Shown in pieces: positions 55,741 to 63,264 of a stretch of 64,000 nt of DNA (within the stretch, counting starts at the first letter, position 1; every line of letters begins with the position of its first letter). Where the stretch lies: assembly GCF_018129025.1 (NCBI RefSeq), contig NZ_JAAEDI010000013.1, forward strand, positions 62,001 to 126,000, in the 5' to 3' direction. The translations under genes were made by a program, and so were the position numbers. This DNA is from Neoroseomonas terrae. Lineage in GTDB: Bacteria > Pseudomonadota > Alphaproteobacteria > Acetobacterales > Acetobacteraceae. The notes beneath the pieces were generated by a model. That model saw only the letters and a list, made by a program, of their open reading frames with translations, was not told the origin of the DNA and searched no databases.

Positions 55741-56718
55741 TCAGTCCACCGTGATGCTCGCCTGCCGAATCACCGTCGCCCACCGCTCCCGCTCCCACCG
55801 GATCAGCTCGGCGAACCCCGCCCCGTCCATGCTCGACGGCTCCGCCCCTTCGTCGCGCAGGCGGCGGATCACGTCCTCATTGGTCAGCGCCTGACGCATC
55901 GCGCCGAACAGCTTTGCCTTCACCTCGGCCGGCGTGCCGCGCGGCACCAGCAGCCCGTACCACGCCGTCGCCTTGTAGCCGGGGATGGTGTCGGCCACCG
56001 GCGGCACGTTCGGCAGCACGGTGATGCGTCCCTCGCCGGTCACGGCCAGCGGACGCACCTGCCCGCCATTGATCAGCCCCACCACTGACGGCAGGGTCGT
56101 GATCATGAAGTCGAGCTGCCCCGCGACCACGTCGGTCAGCGCCGGCCCGGCGCCGCGATACGGCACGTGCTCGGCACGCAGCCCCGCCATCTGCAGCATC
56201 AGCGCCGCGGCGAGGTGGCTGGCCGACCCGTTGGACGCCGAGCCGTAGGTCGCCCCGCCATTGGCGGCGCGGACCTCGTTCAGCAGCTCCTGCAGGTTCT
56301 GCGCGCGCGACTTCGGCCCCACCACGACGACCAGCGGCGCGTCGGCGACGAGGCCGATCGGCTCCAGCGCCCGCTCCGGATCGATGCGCATGTTGGGGAA
56401 CAGCGAGACGTTCACGCTCATCGGCCCGTGGTTGCCCATCAGGATCGTGTAGCCGTCGGGCCGCGCCGTCGCCGCCGCCTCGGTCGCGATGTTGCCGCCG
56501 GCGCCGGGCCGGTTCTCGACCACCACGGGCTGGCCGAGCACGCCCTGCATCGCCTGCGCGACGGTGCGCGCGATCAGGTCGGTGCCGCCGCCGGGTGCGA
56601 AGGCCAGCAGGATGCGCATCGGGCGATTGGGGAAGGGGCCATCCTGCGCTGCGGCGGGCAGGACGGCCAGGGCGGGGGTGGCGGCAAGCGCGCCGATCAG
56701 GGTCCGGCGGGTGGTCAT
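55741..56718 (-). CDS. Tripartite tricarboxylate transporter substrate-binding protein (Bug/TctC)
   Basis: Periplasmic receptor, 325 residues from ATG 56718; an upstream ATG at 56751 is possible. Signal sequence with twin arginines (TTRRTLIGALAATPALAVLPAAAQ) suggests Sec or Tat export. The Bug fold is clear: RILLAFAPGGGTDLIART, VVVENRPGAGGNIATEAAA, DGYTILMG and LRAEHVPYRGAGPALTDVVAGQLDFM. No TctA/TctB membrane genes are nearby, as is common for orphan Bug proteins. Ligand unknown. Confidence 0.93.
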   Translation of the reverse strand: MTTRRTLIGALAATPALAVLPAAAQDGPFPNRPMRILLAFAPGGGTDLIARTVAQAMQGVLGQPVVVENRPGAGGNIATEAAATARPDGYTILMGNHGPMSVNVSLFPNMRIDPERALEPIGLVADAPLVVVVGPKSRAQNLQELLNEVRAANGGATYGSASNGSASHLAAALMLQMAGLRAEHVPYRGAGPALTDVVAGQLDFMITTLPSVVGLINGGQVRPLAVTGEGRITVLPNVPPVADTIPGYKATAWYGLLVPRGTPAEVKAKLFGAMRQALTNEDVIRRLRDEGAEPSSMDGAGFAELIRWERERWATVIRQASITVD

Positions 56719-57037
56719 GGGGGCGGGGCCTTCTCGAATGGTGCCGGACATGCCGCCGGCGTGCGTGCGTTCCTTGGGCGGCCGGCTTCCGCCCTCGCGG
56801 GCTGCCGGCGCGTCATTCGTTGTCGCGCGGCGTGCATCGGCAGGCCGCGCGTGGTCGTCAGGCTGGGCTGCGCCGTGCGCCTGCGGTGCGGCCGGGGCCA
56901 CCATGCGGGGAAGGCGCCGCGGACGCCGGCGTATAGGCCCGGTCGTTCGGAAGGTGAAGCGGGTTGAAGTGACGGATATGCAAGAACCGCCCGGCGGGGA
57001 TTGATCCCGGGCGGCGGTCGCGGTCCTCTGCGCAGGA
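56719..57037. other. Divergent intergenic region, receptor/chromate transporter
   Basis: 319 bp between divergent genes. The part next to the transporter contains a bulged hairpin at about 56986-57015 (CCGCCC pairing with GGGCGG and GGGA with TCCC). I see no gene and no clear promoter hexamers. Confidence 0.4.
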
Positions 57038-57598
57038 ATGACCGATGAGCCCCCTCCCCGCCCCGTGCCGACGCTGCTCGACCTGTTCCTCACCTACGGC
57101 AAGATCGGCCTGATCGGCTTCGGCGGCATCAATGCCTGGGCGCGCCGCGTTCTGGTCGAGGAAAAGCGCTGGCTGACCGACCAGGAATATGCCGAGACGC
57201 TCGGCCTCGGCCAGGTTCTGCCCGGCCCGAATGCGCTGAACGCCTCGATCATGGTCGGCGACCGCTTCCACGGCGCCGCCGGCGCGATCGTCGCGCCTGG
57301 AGCGATGTTCGGTGGCCCGCTGATCCTGCTCGCCGGCCTCGCGATGTTCTACGACGCCTATGGCGAGGTCCCGGTCGTCAAGGCCGTGCTCGCCGGCATC
57401 GCCGCGGCGGCCGCGGGCATGGTCATCGGCACGGCAGCGAAGATGACGCAGAAGATCCGGCCGCCGCCGTCGCTGCTCGCGGTGGGGCTCTGCGCCCTGG
57501 TGGCCGCGGGCCTGTTCCGCGTGCCGTTGCCTTATGTCGTGCTGGGCCTCGCCCCCTTCGGCATCCTCGCTGCCTATCGGGTGCTGCGCGCGAAATGA
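57038..57598 (+). CDS. Chromate transporter, N-terminal half-size subunit
   Basis: 186 residues. Chr-type domain starting LLDLFLTYGKIGLIGFGGINAWARRVLVEEKRWLTDQEYAETLGLGQVLPGPNALNASIMVG, with the PGP motif, and six or so membrane spans. In full-length ChrA two such domains are fused; here they are separate genes overlapping by ATGA. Short-chain pairs of this type export chromate in known cases; other anions are possible. Confidence 0.9.
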   Translation: MTDEPPPRPVPTLLDLFLTYGKIGLIGFGGINAWARRVLVEEKRWLTDQEYAETLGLGQVLPGPNALNASIMVGDRFHGAAGAIVAPGAMFGGPLILLAGLAMFYDAYGEVPVVKAVLAGIAAAAAGMVIGTAAKMTQKIRPPPSLLAVGLCALVAAGLFRVPLPYVVLGLAPFGILAAYRVLRAK

Positions 57599-58119
57599 CC
57601 GCCACGATCTTCTGGCAGCTCGTGTTCGGCTTCGGGGCCATCTCGCTCGTCTCCGTGGGCGGCGGCATCGCCGTGCTGCCCGAGATGCACCGCCTGGTCG
57701 TGGACGTGCACGGCTGGATGACTGACGCAGACTTCGCCCAGCGCTTCGCCCTGGCCCAGGCCGCGCCGGGGCCGAACATCCTGGTCGTCGGGCTGTTCGG
57801 CTGGCATGTCGGCGGCGTGCTCGGCATGCTGACGGCGGTGCTGGCGATGACGCTGCCCACCTCGATGCTCGCCTTCGGCTTCTCCCGGCTGCGCACGCGC
57901 CTCGCGGGCCGGTTCTGGCTCCGCGTGGTCGAGCGCGGGCTGGTGCCCATCGCCGTGGGGCTGATCGCCGCCTCGGGGCTCATCCTGGCGCAGGGCACGG
58001 CGACCGGCTGGATGCCGGCGCTGGTGACGGCGGCCTCGACGCTGTTCGTGTGGCGGACGGATTTCTCCCCGCTGTGGGTGCTCGTCGCGGGCGCGCTGCT
58101 GGGCATCGCGCTCTTCTGA
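57595..58119 (+). CDS. Chromate transporter, C-terminal half-size subunit
   Basis: 174 residues, second Chr domain (FWQLVFGFGAISLVSVGGGIAVLPEMHRLVVDVHGWMTDADFAQRFALAQAAPGPNI), homologous to but distinct from its upstream partner. The two probably form a heterodimer with opposite membrane orientation, as known for short ChrA pairs. Overlap with the first gene is ATGA. Confidence 0.9.
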   Translation: MTATIFWQLVFGFGAISLVSVGGGIAVLPEMHRLVVDVHGWMTDADFAQRFALAQAAPGPNILVVGLFGWHVGGVLGMLTAVLAMTLPTSMLAFGFSRLRTRLAGRFWLRVVERGLVPIAVGLIAASGLILAQGTATGWMPALVTAASTLFVWRTDFSPLWVLVAGALLGIALF

Positions 58120-58130
58120 CGACCTCGCGA

Positions 58131-58160
58131 TTGGCCCATCCATTTTGATACCAGTATAGT
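58131..58160 (+). promoter_or_regulatory. Candidate promoter for the Sel1-TAXI operon
   Basis: TTGGCC at 58131-58136 and TATAGT at 58155-58160 with an 18-bp, AT-rich spacer, an unusual run of A/T for this genome. The -10 matches at five of six bases. It lies about 220 bp upstream of the Sel1-like gene. Confidence 0.45.
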
Positions 58161-58174
58161 CGATCTGGATCGAC
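58159..58174. promoter_or_regulatory. Perfect palindrome at the candidate transcription start
   Basis: GTCGATC-TG-GATCGAC, two 7-bp arms around a 2-bp centre, beginning in the last bases of the candidate -10. The position is that of a classical repressor site; the regulator is unknown. Confidence 0.45.
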
Positions 58175-58378
58175 GTGGCGCGGACCGTCCCGGGACGCCA
58201 GGGCACGGCGCGGTCGACCCGGCTTGGCGTCCCTCGAGGCTTCGCATCCCACGCGTGAGGGAGATGCGCCCGGGTGCATGCCGCTCGCCGCCCGTACCGA
58301 GCGTCCGAACCGCCGAGCGGCCCCATGCGGGCGGCGCGCAGGGAAGGGCCCGGCCCGGGCCGGCAGGGGGTGCCGGGC

Positions 58379-60373
58379 ATGCGCGCGCTCGCGGCCTTCT
58401 GGGGGGTGGTCCTGGCTGGCGCGGGCGGCGGCGCGGCGGTGCTGGAATACCTCGGCCCACCGGAACGGCCGGCCGCGGCGATAGAAGGCGTCGCCTTCCG
58501 GCTCGCCGCTTTGCCGCCGGGAATCATGGTTCCGATCGACGACGCCAGCCCGCCGGAACCCATGCTTTCGGCGGAGCCCCACCCGGGCGCACCTGCAGCG
58601 CCCTCGGCCCGGGCGCCGCCCGAGGAGACCACCGCGGGGGCGAAGGACAGCACGGTGCCGTCCCCGGCCGAACCGGAGAGCCCCACCGCCGTCCCCGAAG
58701 CCGTCATTGCGGGCGTCGCACCTGACACGCCTCCTCCCCAGGATCCGCCCTCGACACCCGCGCCCGACCCATTCGGGACCACCGATCCCGCCCCGGACGC
58801 CGCGACCGCCCCCGCGAACCTCGAACCCCCCACGCCCGTCGATGGCGACGGCCCGGTGGCACCGCCCGTACCCGACCCCACACCCGTCGAGCAGGCTGCC
58901 CGCGCCGATCCCGCGCCGACCGAGCCCGTCCTACCCCCGCCGGCGGAGCCGCCCGCAACGGCCGAGGAACCGTCGACCGGCCCCGAGCAGGCACCCGCGA
59001 CCACCGCATCGCCCGCGTCCATCCCCGCCAGTCCCCCGCCCATAGCGCAGCTTCCGCCCGATCCGGCCGCGCCCGAGACGACGCCGCCGCCGGCCCTGGC
59101 AGCGGACGTCCCACTGCCCGAACCGGCGGTCCGGGCAGAACCGATCGCTGCCCAGCCGCCCGCCGCGGCGTTTGAACCGGACCAACCGGCTGATTTGCAG
59201 CCGCAATTCGCGGCAGAGTTCCCCGACCAACGCCCCCCGGCGGATCTCGCAATGCTCCCGCCCGATTCGCCCGAGAGCACCGAGGCGACGCCGGCCGCCA
59301 GCGCCCAACCACCCACGCCGGTCCCGGACGAAGACACGATGGCGCAGTCCTATACCGAGCCGGCGCGCGTCGGGCAGGTCGCACCCGCCGATCCCGGTCC
59401 CGCGCCGAACGAGCCAGCCACGCCGCCGCCGGCCGATCCGCCCGCAGCCGCCGAGCCATCGCCGCCCCGTCCCGACCAGGCGCCGACAACGGCCGCATCA
59501 CCCCCGCCGATCCCGGCCAAACCCCCGCCGCTCGCGGCGCTTCCCGCCGATCCGGCCACGCCCGGGACGACGCCGCCCGTCACCCCATCCGCGCCAGTCC
59601 TGGCCGAACCCGTCCCTGAGGACACGCCGCCCCGCCCGCCCGAGGTCGCGCCACCGGCGGAAGCGCCGGGCGTGGCCACGCTCACCGGCCCTGCCCCGCC
59701 CGCCGAGGCGCCGGCCTCCGAAGCCCCGGCCGCCGGCAGTCCCATGCCGGACGCCCCCGCATCGCCAGTCACCGAGGCGCCCCCGGTCTCGCCTGCCCCG
59801 CCAGAGAGCGCCCTTCTTCCCACCCCTCCACAGCCGGCCCCCGCCGACGCGCCCGGCCCGGAAGCCCCCGCCGTTGCCGACCGCGCGCCGTCCGCCGCCC
59901 AGGCAACCCCTGACCCGCCCGAGACCGCCGCTCCTCCTGCCGCTCCCCAGCCCGCCGGCACCGCCCCGTCCAACACCCCCGGCCCCGCTTCCCCGCCCGC
60001 TGCCAGCCCCGCGCCGCCCGCTGTCGAGGCAAGCCCTATCGCGCCCGAAACCACCGCCCGTCCCACCGCGCCACAGCCTGCCCGGCCCGCTCCTTCCCCC
60101 GCCATGACCGCCGCCCTGATGCAACGCGGCCAGGCCATGCTCTCGACGGGCGACATCTCCGCCGCGCGCCTGCTGTTCGAACGCGCCGCCCGGACCGGCA
60201 GCGCCGCCGCCGCCGTGGCGCTCGGCCGGACCTACGATCCGCGCTTCCTCGCCGCACTCGGCGCCCAGGGGATCCGGCCCGACATCGCCGCCGCCGCCGA
60301 CTGGTACCGCCGCGGCGCAGCCCTCGGCGACGCCGAGGCCGCCGCCCTGCTGCGCACCCTGCCCGCGCGATGA
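58379..60373 (+). CDS. Very proline-rich membrane-anchored Sel1-like protein
   Basis: 664 residues from ATG 58379 (AGGGGG site). A single N-terminal membrane span (about 1-22) is followed by some 540 residues of Pro/Ala-rich disordered sequence, and then a C-terminal helical Sel1/TPR-like domain (about 578-664; MQRGQAMLSTGDISAARLLFERAARTG and [20 protein letters not shown]). Part of the linker is an internal duplication: PAPTEPVLPPPAEPP near 177 recurs as PAPNEPATPPPADPP near 340. The linker could span the periplasm and cell wall. Stop overlaps or abuts the TAXI gene. Confidence 0.75.
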   Translation: MRALAAFWGVVLAGAGGGAAVLEYLGPPERPAAAIEGVAFRLAALPPGIMVPIDDASPPEPMLSAEPHPGAPAAPSARAPPEETTAGAKDSTVPSPAEPESPTAVPEAVIAGVAPDTPPPQDPPSTPAPDPFGTTDPAPDAATAPANLEPPTPVDGDGPVAPPVPDPTPVEQAARADPAPTEPVLPPPAEPPATAEEPSTGPEQAPATTASPASIPASPPPIAQLPPDPAAPETTPPPALAADVPLPEPAVRAEPIAAQPPAAAFEPDQPADLQPQFAAEFPDQRPPADLAMLPPDSPESTEATPAASAQPPTPVPDEDTMAQSYTEPARVGQVAPADPGPAPNEPATPPPADPPAAAEPSPPRPDQAPTTAASPPPIPAKPPPLAALPADPATPGTTPPVTPSAPVLAEPVPEDTPPRPPEVAPPAEAPGVATLTGPAPPAEAPASEAPAAGSPMPDAPASPVTEAPPVSPAPPESALLPTPPQPAPADAPGPEAPAVADRAPSAAQATPDPPETAAPPAAPQPAGTAPSNTPGPASPPAASPAPPAVEASPIAPETTARPTAPQPARPAPSPAMTAALMQRGQAMLSTGDISAARLLFERAARTGSAAAAVALGRTYDPRFLAALGAQGIRPDIAAAADWYRRGAALGDAEAAALLRTLPAR

Positions 60374-60387
60374 GGAGAGACGAGACG

Positions 60388-61389
60388 ATGGACCGCTTCA
60401 CCCTGCCCCGCCGCGGCCTGCTGCCGCTCACGGCGGCTCTCGCCCTCGCCCCGCCACGCCGGGCTCACGCGCAGGACGGCAGCTTCGCCGGCATCAACGC
60501 CATGACCGCCCGCGCCAATGCCGGCACGGTCGGCGTCATCGCAGGCGGCGTCGACGGCACCTACATCCGCATCGCCACCGACCTCGCCGCCGTCCTCGAC
60601 GATGGCGTTCGGCTGCGGATCATCCCCATCATCGGCAAGGGATCGCTGCAGAATCTTTCGGACATCATGTTCCTGCGCGGTATCGACATCGGCATCGTGC
60701 AGTCGGATGCCCTGGCGTTCGCGCGGCGCCAGCGCCTGTTCCCTGGCCTCGACCAGCGCGTGAACTACATCGCGAAGCTTTATGACGAGGAAGTGCACCT
60801 CCTCGCCGGCCCCGCCATCAGCCGCGTCGAGGACCTCGCAAACCGCCCCGTCAACGTCGACGTCCGCGGCAGCGGCACGGCGATGACCTCGGCGGTGCTG
60901 TTCGAAAGCCTCGGCATCCCCGTCCAGATCACGAACGACGTGCAGGACACGGCGCTGGACAAGCTGCGCCGCGGCGAGATCGCCGCCATGGTCTACGTCG
61001 CCGGCAAGCCGGCGCGGCTGTTCTCTGCCATCCCGCGGGAGTCGAACCTGCACTTCGTGCCGCTGCCGATGGCCCCGAGCCTGCTCGACACCTACCTGCC
61101 CGCCGAACTCACCGCCGCGCAGTACCCGGCCCTCGTCCCCGACGCCACGCCCGTCGAGACCATCGCCGTCGGTGCTGTCATGGCCGCCTATGCCTGGCAA
61201 GCCGGCACCGACCGCCACCGCAAGGTCGCCACCTTCGTCGACGCCTTCTTCGAGAACTTCGACGCCTTCCTCCGTCCGCCGCGCCACCCGAAATGGCGCG
61301 AGGTGAACCTCGCCGCGCGCGTGCCCGGCTGGACGCGGCTGCGCACGGCGGAGGAGGCGGAGGCGCGGCTGCGGATCGTCGCGCGATGA
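60388..61389 (+). CDS. TAXI-family TRAP transporter solute-binding protein
   Basis: 333 residues from ATG 60388, which has GAGGAGAG at a good distance; ATG 60370 overlaps the upstream stop (ATGA) and is an alternative. Signal peptide (1-29, ending AHA). TAXI pattern GTVGVIAGGVDGTYIRIATDLAAVL, LRIIPIIGKGSLQNLSDIMFLRGIDIGIVQSDAL. No TRAP membrane genes are adjacent. Co-expressed with the proline-rich Sel1 protein. Ligand unknown. Confidence 0.9.
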   Translation: MDRFTLPRRGLLPLTAALALAPPRRAHAQDGSFAGINAMTARANAGTVGVIAGGVDGTYIRIATDLAAVLDDGVRLRIIPIIGKGSLQNLSDIMFLRGIDIGIVQSDALAFARRQRLFPGLDQRVNYIAKLYDEEVHLLAGPAISRVEDLANRPVNVDVRGSGTAMTSAVLFESLGIPVQITNDVQDTALDKLRRGEIAAMVYVAGKPARLFSAIPRESNLHFVPLPMAPSLLDTYLPAELTAAQYPALVPDATPVETIAVGAVMAAYAWQAGTDRHRKVATFVDAFFENFDAFLRPPRHPKWREVNLAARVPGWTRLRTAEEAEARLRIVAR

Positions 61390-61414
61390 CGCGCGCCCGT
61401 ACCGTCGGCGGACA

Positions 61415-61588
61415 CTATCGCAGCGGCAGGAAAAGTTCCGCGACGGCCTCATGCTCCGGCACCTCCGGGAAGAAGCTCAGCCGCTGGCAATAGATCGGGA
61501 AGTCGCGTGCTTCCTCGCCGCTGGCCGGAAGCCAGTCGCGATAGAGGAACAGCGCCGCCGCAGCGCCCCATTCGTTGCCTTTGGACAT
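61415..61588 (-). pseudogene. C-terminal remnant of a GyrI-like/AraC effector-binding gene
   Basis: 57 codons ending FFPEVPEHEAVAELFLPLR and stop. The stretch LFLYRDWLPASGEEARDFP plus that ending is characteristic of the C-terminal end of GyrI-like small-molecule-binding domains, common at the end of AraC regulators. Everything before it is absent; the sequence upstream is the opposite-strand DUF1801 gene. Thus it looks like a truncated gene, with an alternative reading as a tiny ORF being unlikely. Confidence 0.55.
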
Positions 61589-61609
61589 GCTGAAATGCAT
61601 GCTGCCAGC

Positions 61610-61966
61610 ATGACGAAGATGGATGACCATGGCGCTTATATAGCCGCCGCACCGGCGCATTTTCGCGCCATGTTGGGTCAACTGCGTGCGCAGCTATCGC
61701 GAGCACTACCCGACGCTGCAGAAGTCATGAAGTACGATATGCCCGGATTTCAGGTCGGAGAAGCGATCATCGCGGGCTATGCGGCCTTCAGTAAACAATG
61801 CGGTCTATACGTCGACCCGGCTGCCATTGCCGCCCATGCCGATGAGATCGCTTCTTTGAAACTTAAGGCAACCAAGACCGGGGTGACGTTCTCGGTGAGC
61901 CATCCCATTACCGCGGAACTGGTTCACAAACTGGCCGTCAGCTCACGCAGCAAAAAGGGGCTTTGA
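61610..61966 (+). CDS. DUF1801 family protein (YdhG-like)
   Basis: 118 residues from ATG 61610. The DUF1801 pattern is clear: FRAMLGQLRAQLSRALPDAAEVMKYDMPGFQVGEAIIAGYAAFSKQCGLYV, ending with a short basic tail. Related to Bacillus YdhG, suggested as an iron chaperone, but activity is not established. Its codon use is visibly less GC-rich than neighbours (AAA, ATA, TTA-containing stretches), which with the adjoining gene remnant suggests acquisition by transfer. Confidence 0.85.
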   Translation: MTKMDDHGAYIAAAPAHFRAMLGQLRAQLSRALPDAAEVMKYDMPGFQVGEAIIAGYAAFSKQCGLYVDPAAIAAHADEIASLKLKATKTGVTFSVSHPITAELVHKLAVSSRSKKGL

Positions 61967-62033
61967 CGCCTGTTTCCGGCGACCAGGAAACACACTGATC
62001 TGCCAACCACGCGAAGTCAGAGCGGCGTCATTT

Positions 62034-62074
62034 GGTCCTGAAGCGTGCTGTCGGCTTCACTGGGTCCTGACGCT
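62034..62074. repeat. Short direct repeat in the low-GC islet
   Basis: GGTCCTGAAGCG at 62034-62045 and GGTCCTGACGCT at 62063-62074 share 8 identical starting bases, offset 29 bp, at the right edge of the islet. May be the footprint of a mobile element; no element is present. Confidence 0.35.
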
Positions 62075-62630
62075 AATTGACGAAGGTCATCGCCACCCGC
62101 CGCGATCGCCGGACGTAGAAGACCCACGCCACAGCCGCGACCACCCCGCCGATCCATTGCGGGATGTCCTCGCGCATCGCCTCGAACAGCGCCGGCAGCC
62201 CGACCTCCACGCCGTAGACGCCATGGAGCAGGAAGCGCGCCACGATGATCGACAACGGGAAGTTCAGCACGATCCAGCCCGCGGCGATGGGGAAGACCGT
62301 CCGGAACGCCGCCGCGCGGCGCAGCATCAGCACCAGGCAGGCGGCGGAGAGCAGGATCGTGACGGCGGTGATCGCGAGGTCCGCCCTGACCAGCCACGGG
62401 AAATGCTCCGCCGCTGCGCCGTCGGCGCCGAGCATCTGACCCATTTCCGCCAGGCCGCGCAGCGGCGTCAGCCATACCGCGACGGCCAGGATGAACAGCC
62501 AGCCCTTGAAGCCCGGCGTCATCACCCCGCCCTCGGCCTGCGCCCGCCGTACCGCGACGACGATCAACGCCGCCGGGATGGCGAGCACCGCCAGGACCAC
62601 CAACCAATGCCAGAGCGAGAACGAACCCAT
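62073..62630 (-). CDS. DUF2569-like membrane protein
   Basis: 185 residues from ATG 62630 (AGGGA upstream). Four or five membrane spans. The segment GFKGWLFILAVAVWLTPLRGLAEM and a later LNFPLSIIVARFLLHGVYGVEV resemble DUF2569 proteins. The C-terminal RRSRRVAMTFVN is cytoplasmic by charge. Function unknown. Divergent from the small gene at 62779. Confidence 0.7.
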   Translation of the reverse strand: MGSFSLWHWLVVLAVLAIPAALIVVAVRRAQAEGGVMTPGFKGWLFILAVAVWLTPLRGLAEMGQMLGADGAAAEHFPWLVRADLAITAVTILLSAACLVLMLRRAAAFRTVFPIAAGWIVLNFPLSIIVARFLLHGVYGVEVGLPALFEAMREDIPQWIGGVVAAVAWVFYVRRSRRVAMTFVN

Positions 62631-62778
62631 CGACGCCGCGATTCCCTGAAAGCGCGGCCAATACGTCACGGATCGCCGCCCCCATCCAGGCGGTTTCGTC
62701 ACACCGCGCCCGGCCGGCCATTGCCTTCGCCCGCCCCGCGGCCCATCACGCCCGGCACACACGCAAGGGATGCCGCAG

Positions 62779-63099
62779 ATGGACAAGGATGCGCTGACCG
62801 CCTGGGCGCTCGCGAATGGCTGGACGATGATCGCGGGCAACCCCAGCCTGACCAAGCCCACGGCGCCGAAGGAGGCGATCGTGCGCATGCTGCTCAAGGC
62901 CACGGTCGTCACCATCGAGGCGAAGAAGCCCGCGGGGAAGTGGGAGAAGATCGCCTCCGAGCCCTACGCCAAGGTCGAGGCCGACCCCGATGGCGGCCTG
63001 CCGCAGGGCCTGGGCCTGCAGAAGATCCCGAGCCTGACGATGCTGATGCAGGAAAACCGCGACCGCCAGGTCTTCGCGCGGATGACCGGCAAGGGCTGA
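62779..63099 (+). CDS. Small conserved hypothetical protein
   Basis: 106 residues from ATG 62779 with AAGGGA at 62764-62769; ATG 62770 would abut that site. Helical N-terminus (ALTAWALANGWTM), an alkaline middle (APKEAIVRMLLKATVVTIEAKKPAGKWEKI) and a C-terminal helix. Soluble, no signal. I do not recognise a named family. Codon use is typical of the host genome, so it is likely a real gene. Confidence 0.65.
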   Translation: MDKDALTAWALANGWTMIAGNPSLTKPTAPKEAIVRMLLKATVVTIEAKKPAGKWEKIASEPYAKVEADPDGGLPQGLGLQKIPSLTMLMQENRDRQVFARMTGKG

Positions 63100-63264
63100 G
63101 AGCTCGCCGGGTGCGGCACAGGTCACGGCCTCGACCCGGCCACCCGTTCCGGCGCACTGACCTGGGCGGGCCTGCGGCTTGGTGCCGGACTTTCCGAACG
63201 GTCTCCCGGCAGCCGTCCTTCAGGATGATTGACCGCCGCGAGGACCCGGCGTTTTCTCCGCCGC

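Noticed and set aside
58700-60100. Repetitive C-rich DNA that could suggest a CRISPR or tandem array
   Set aside because: It is the codon-level consequence of a proline-rich coding sequence; no regular direct repeats with unique spacers.
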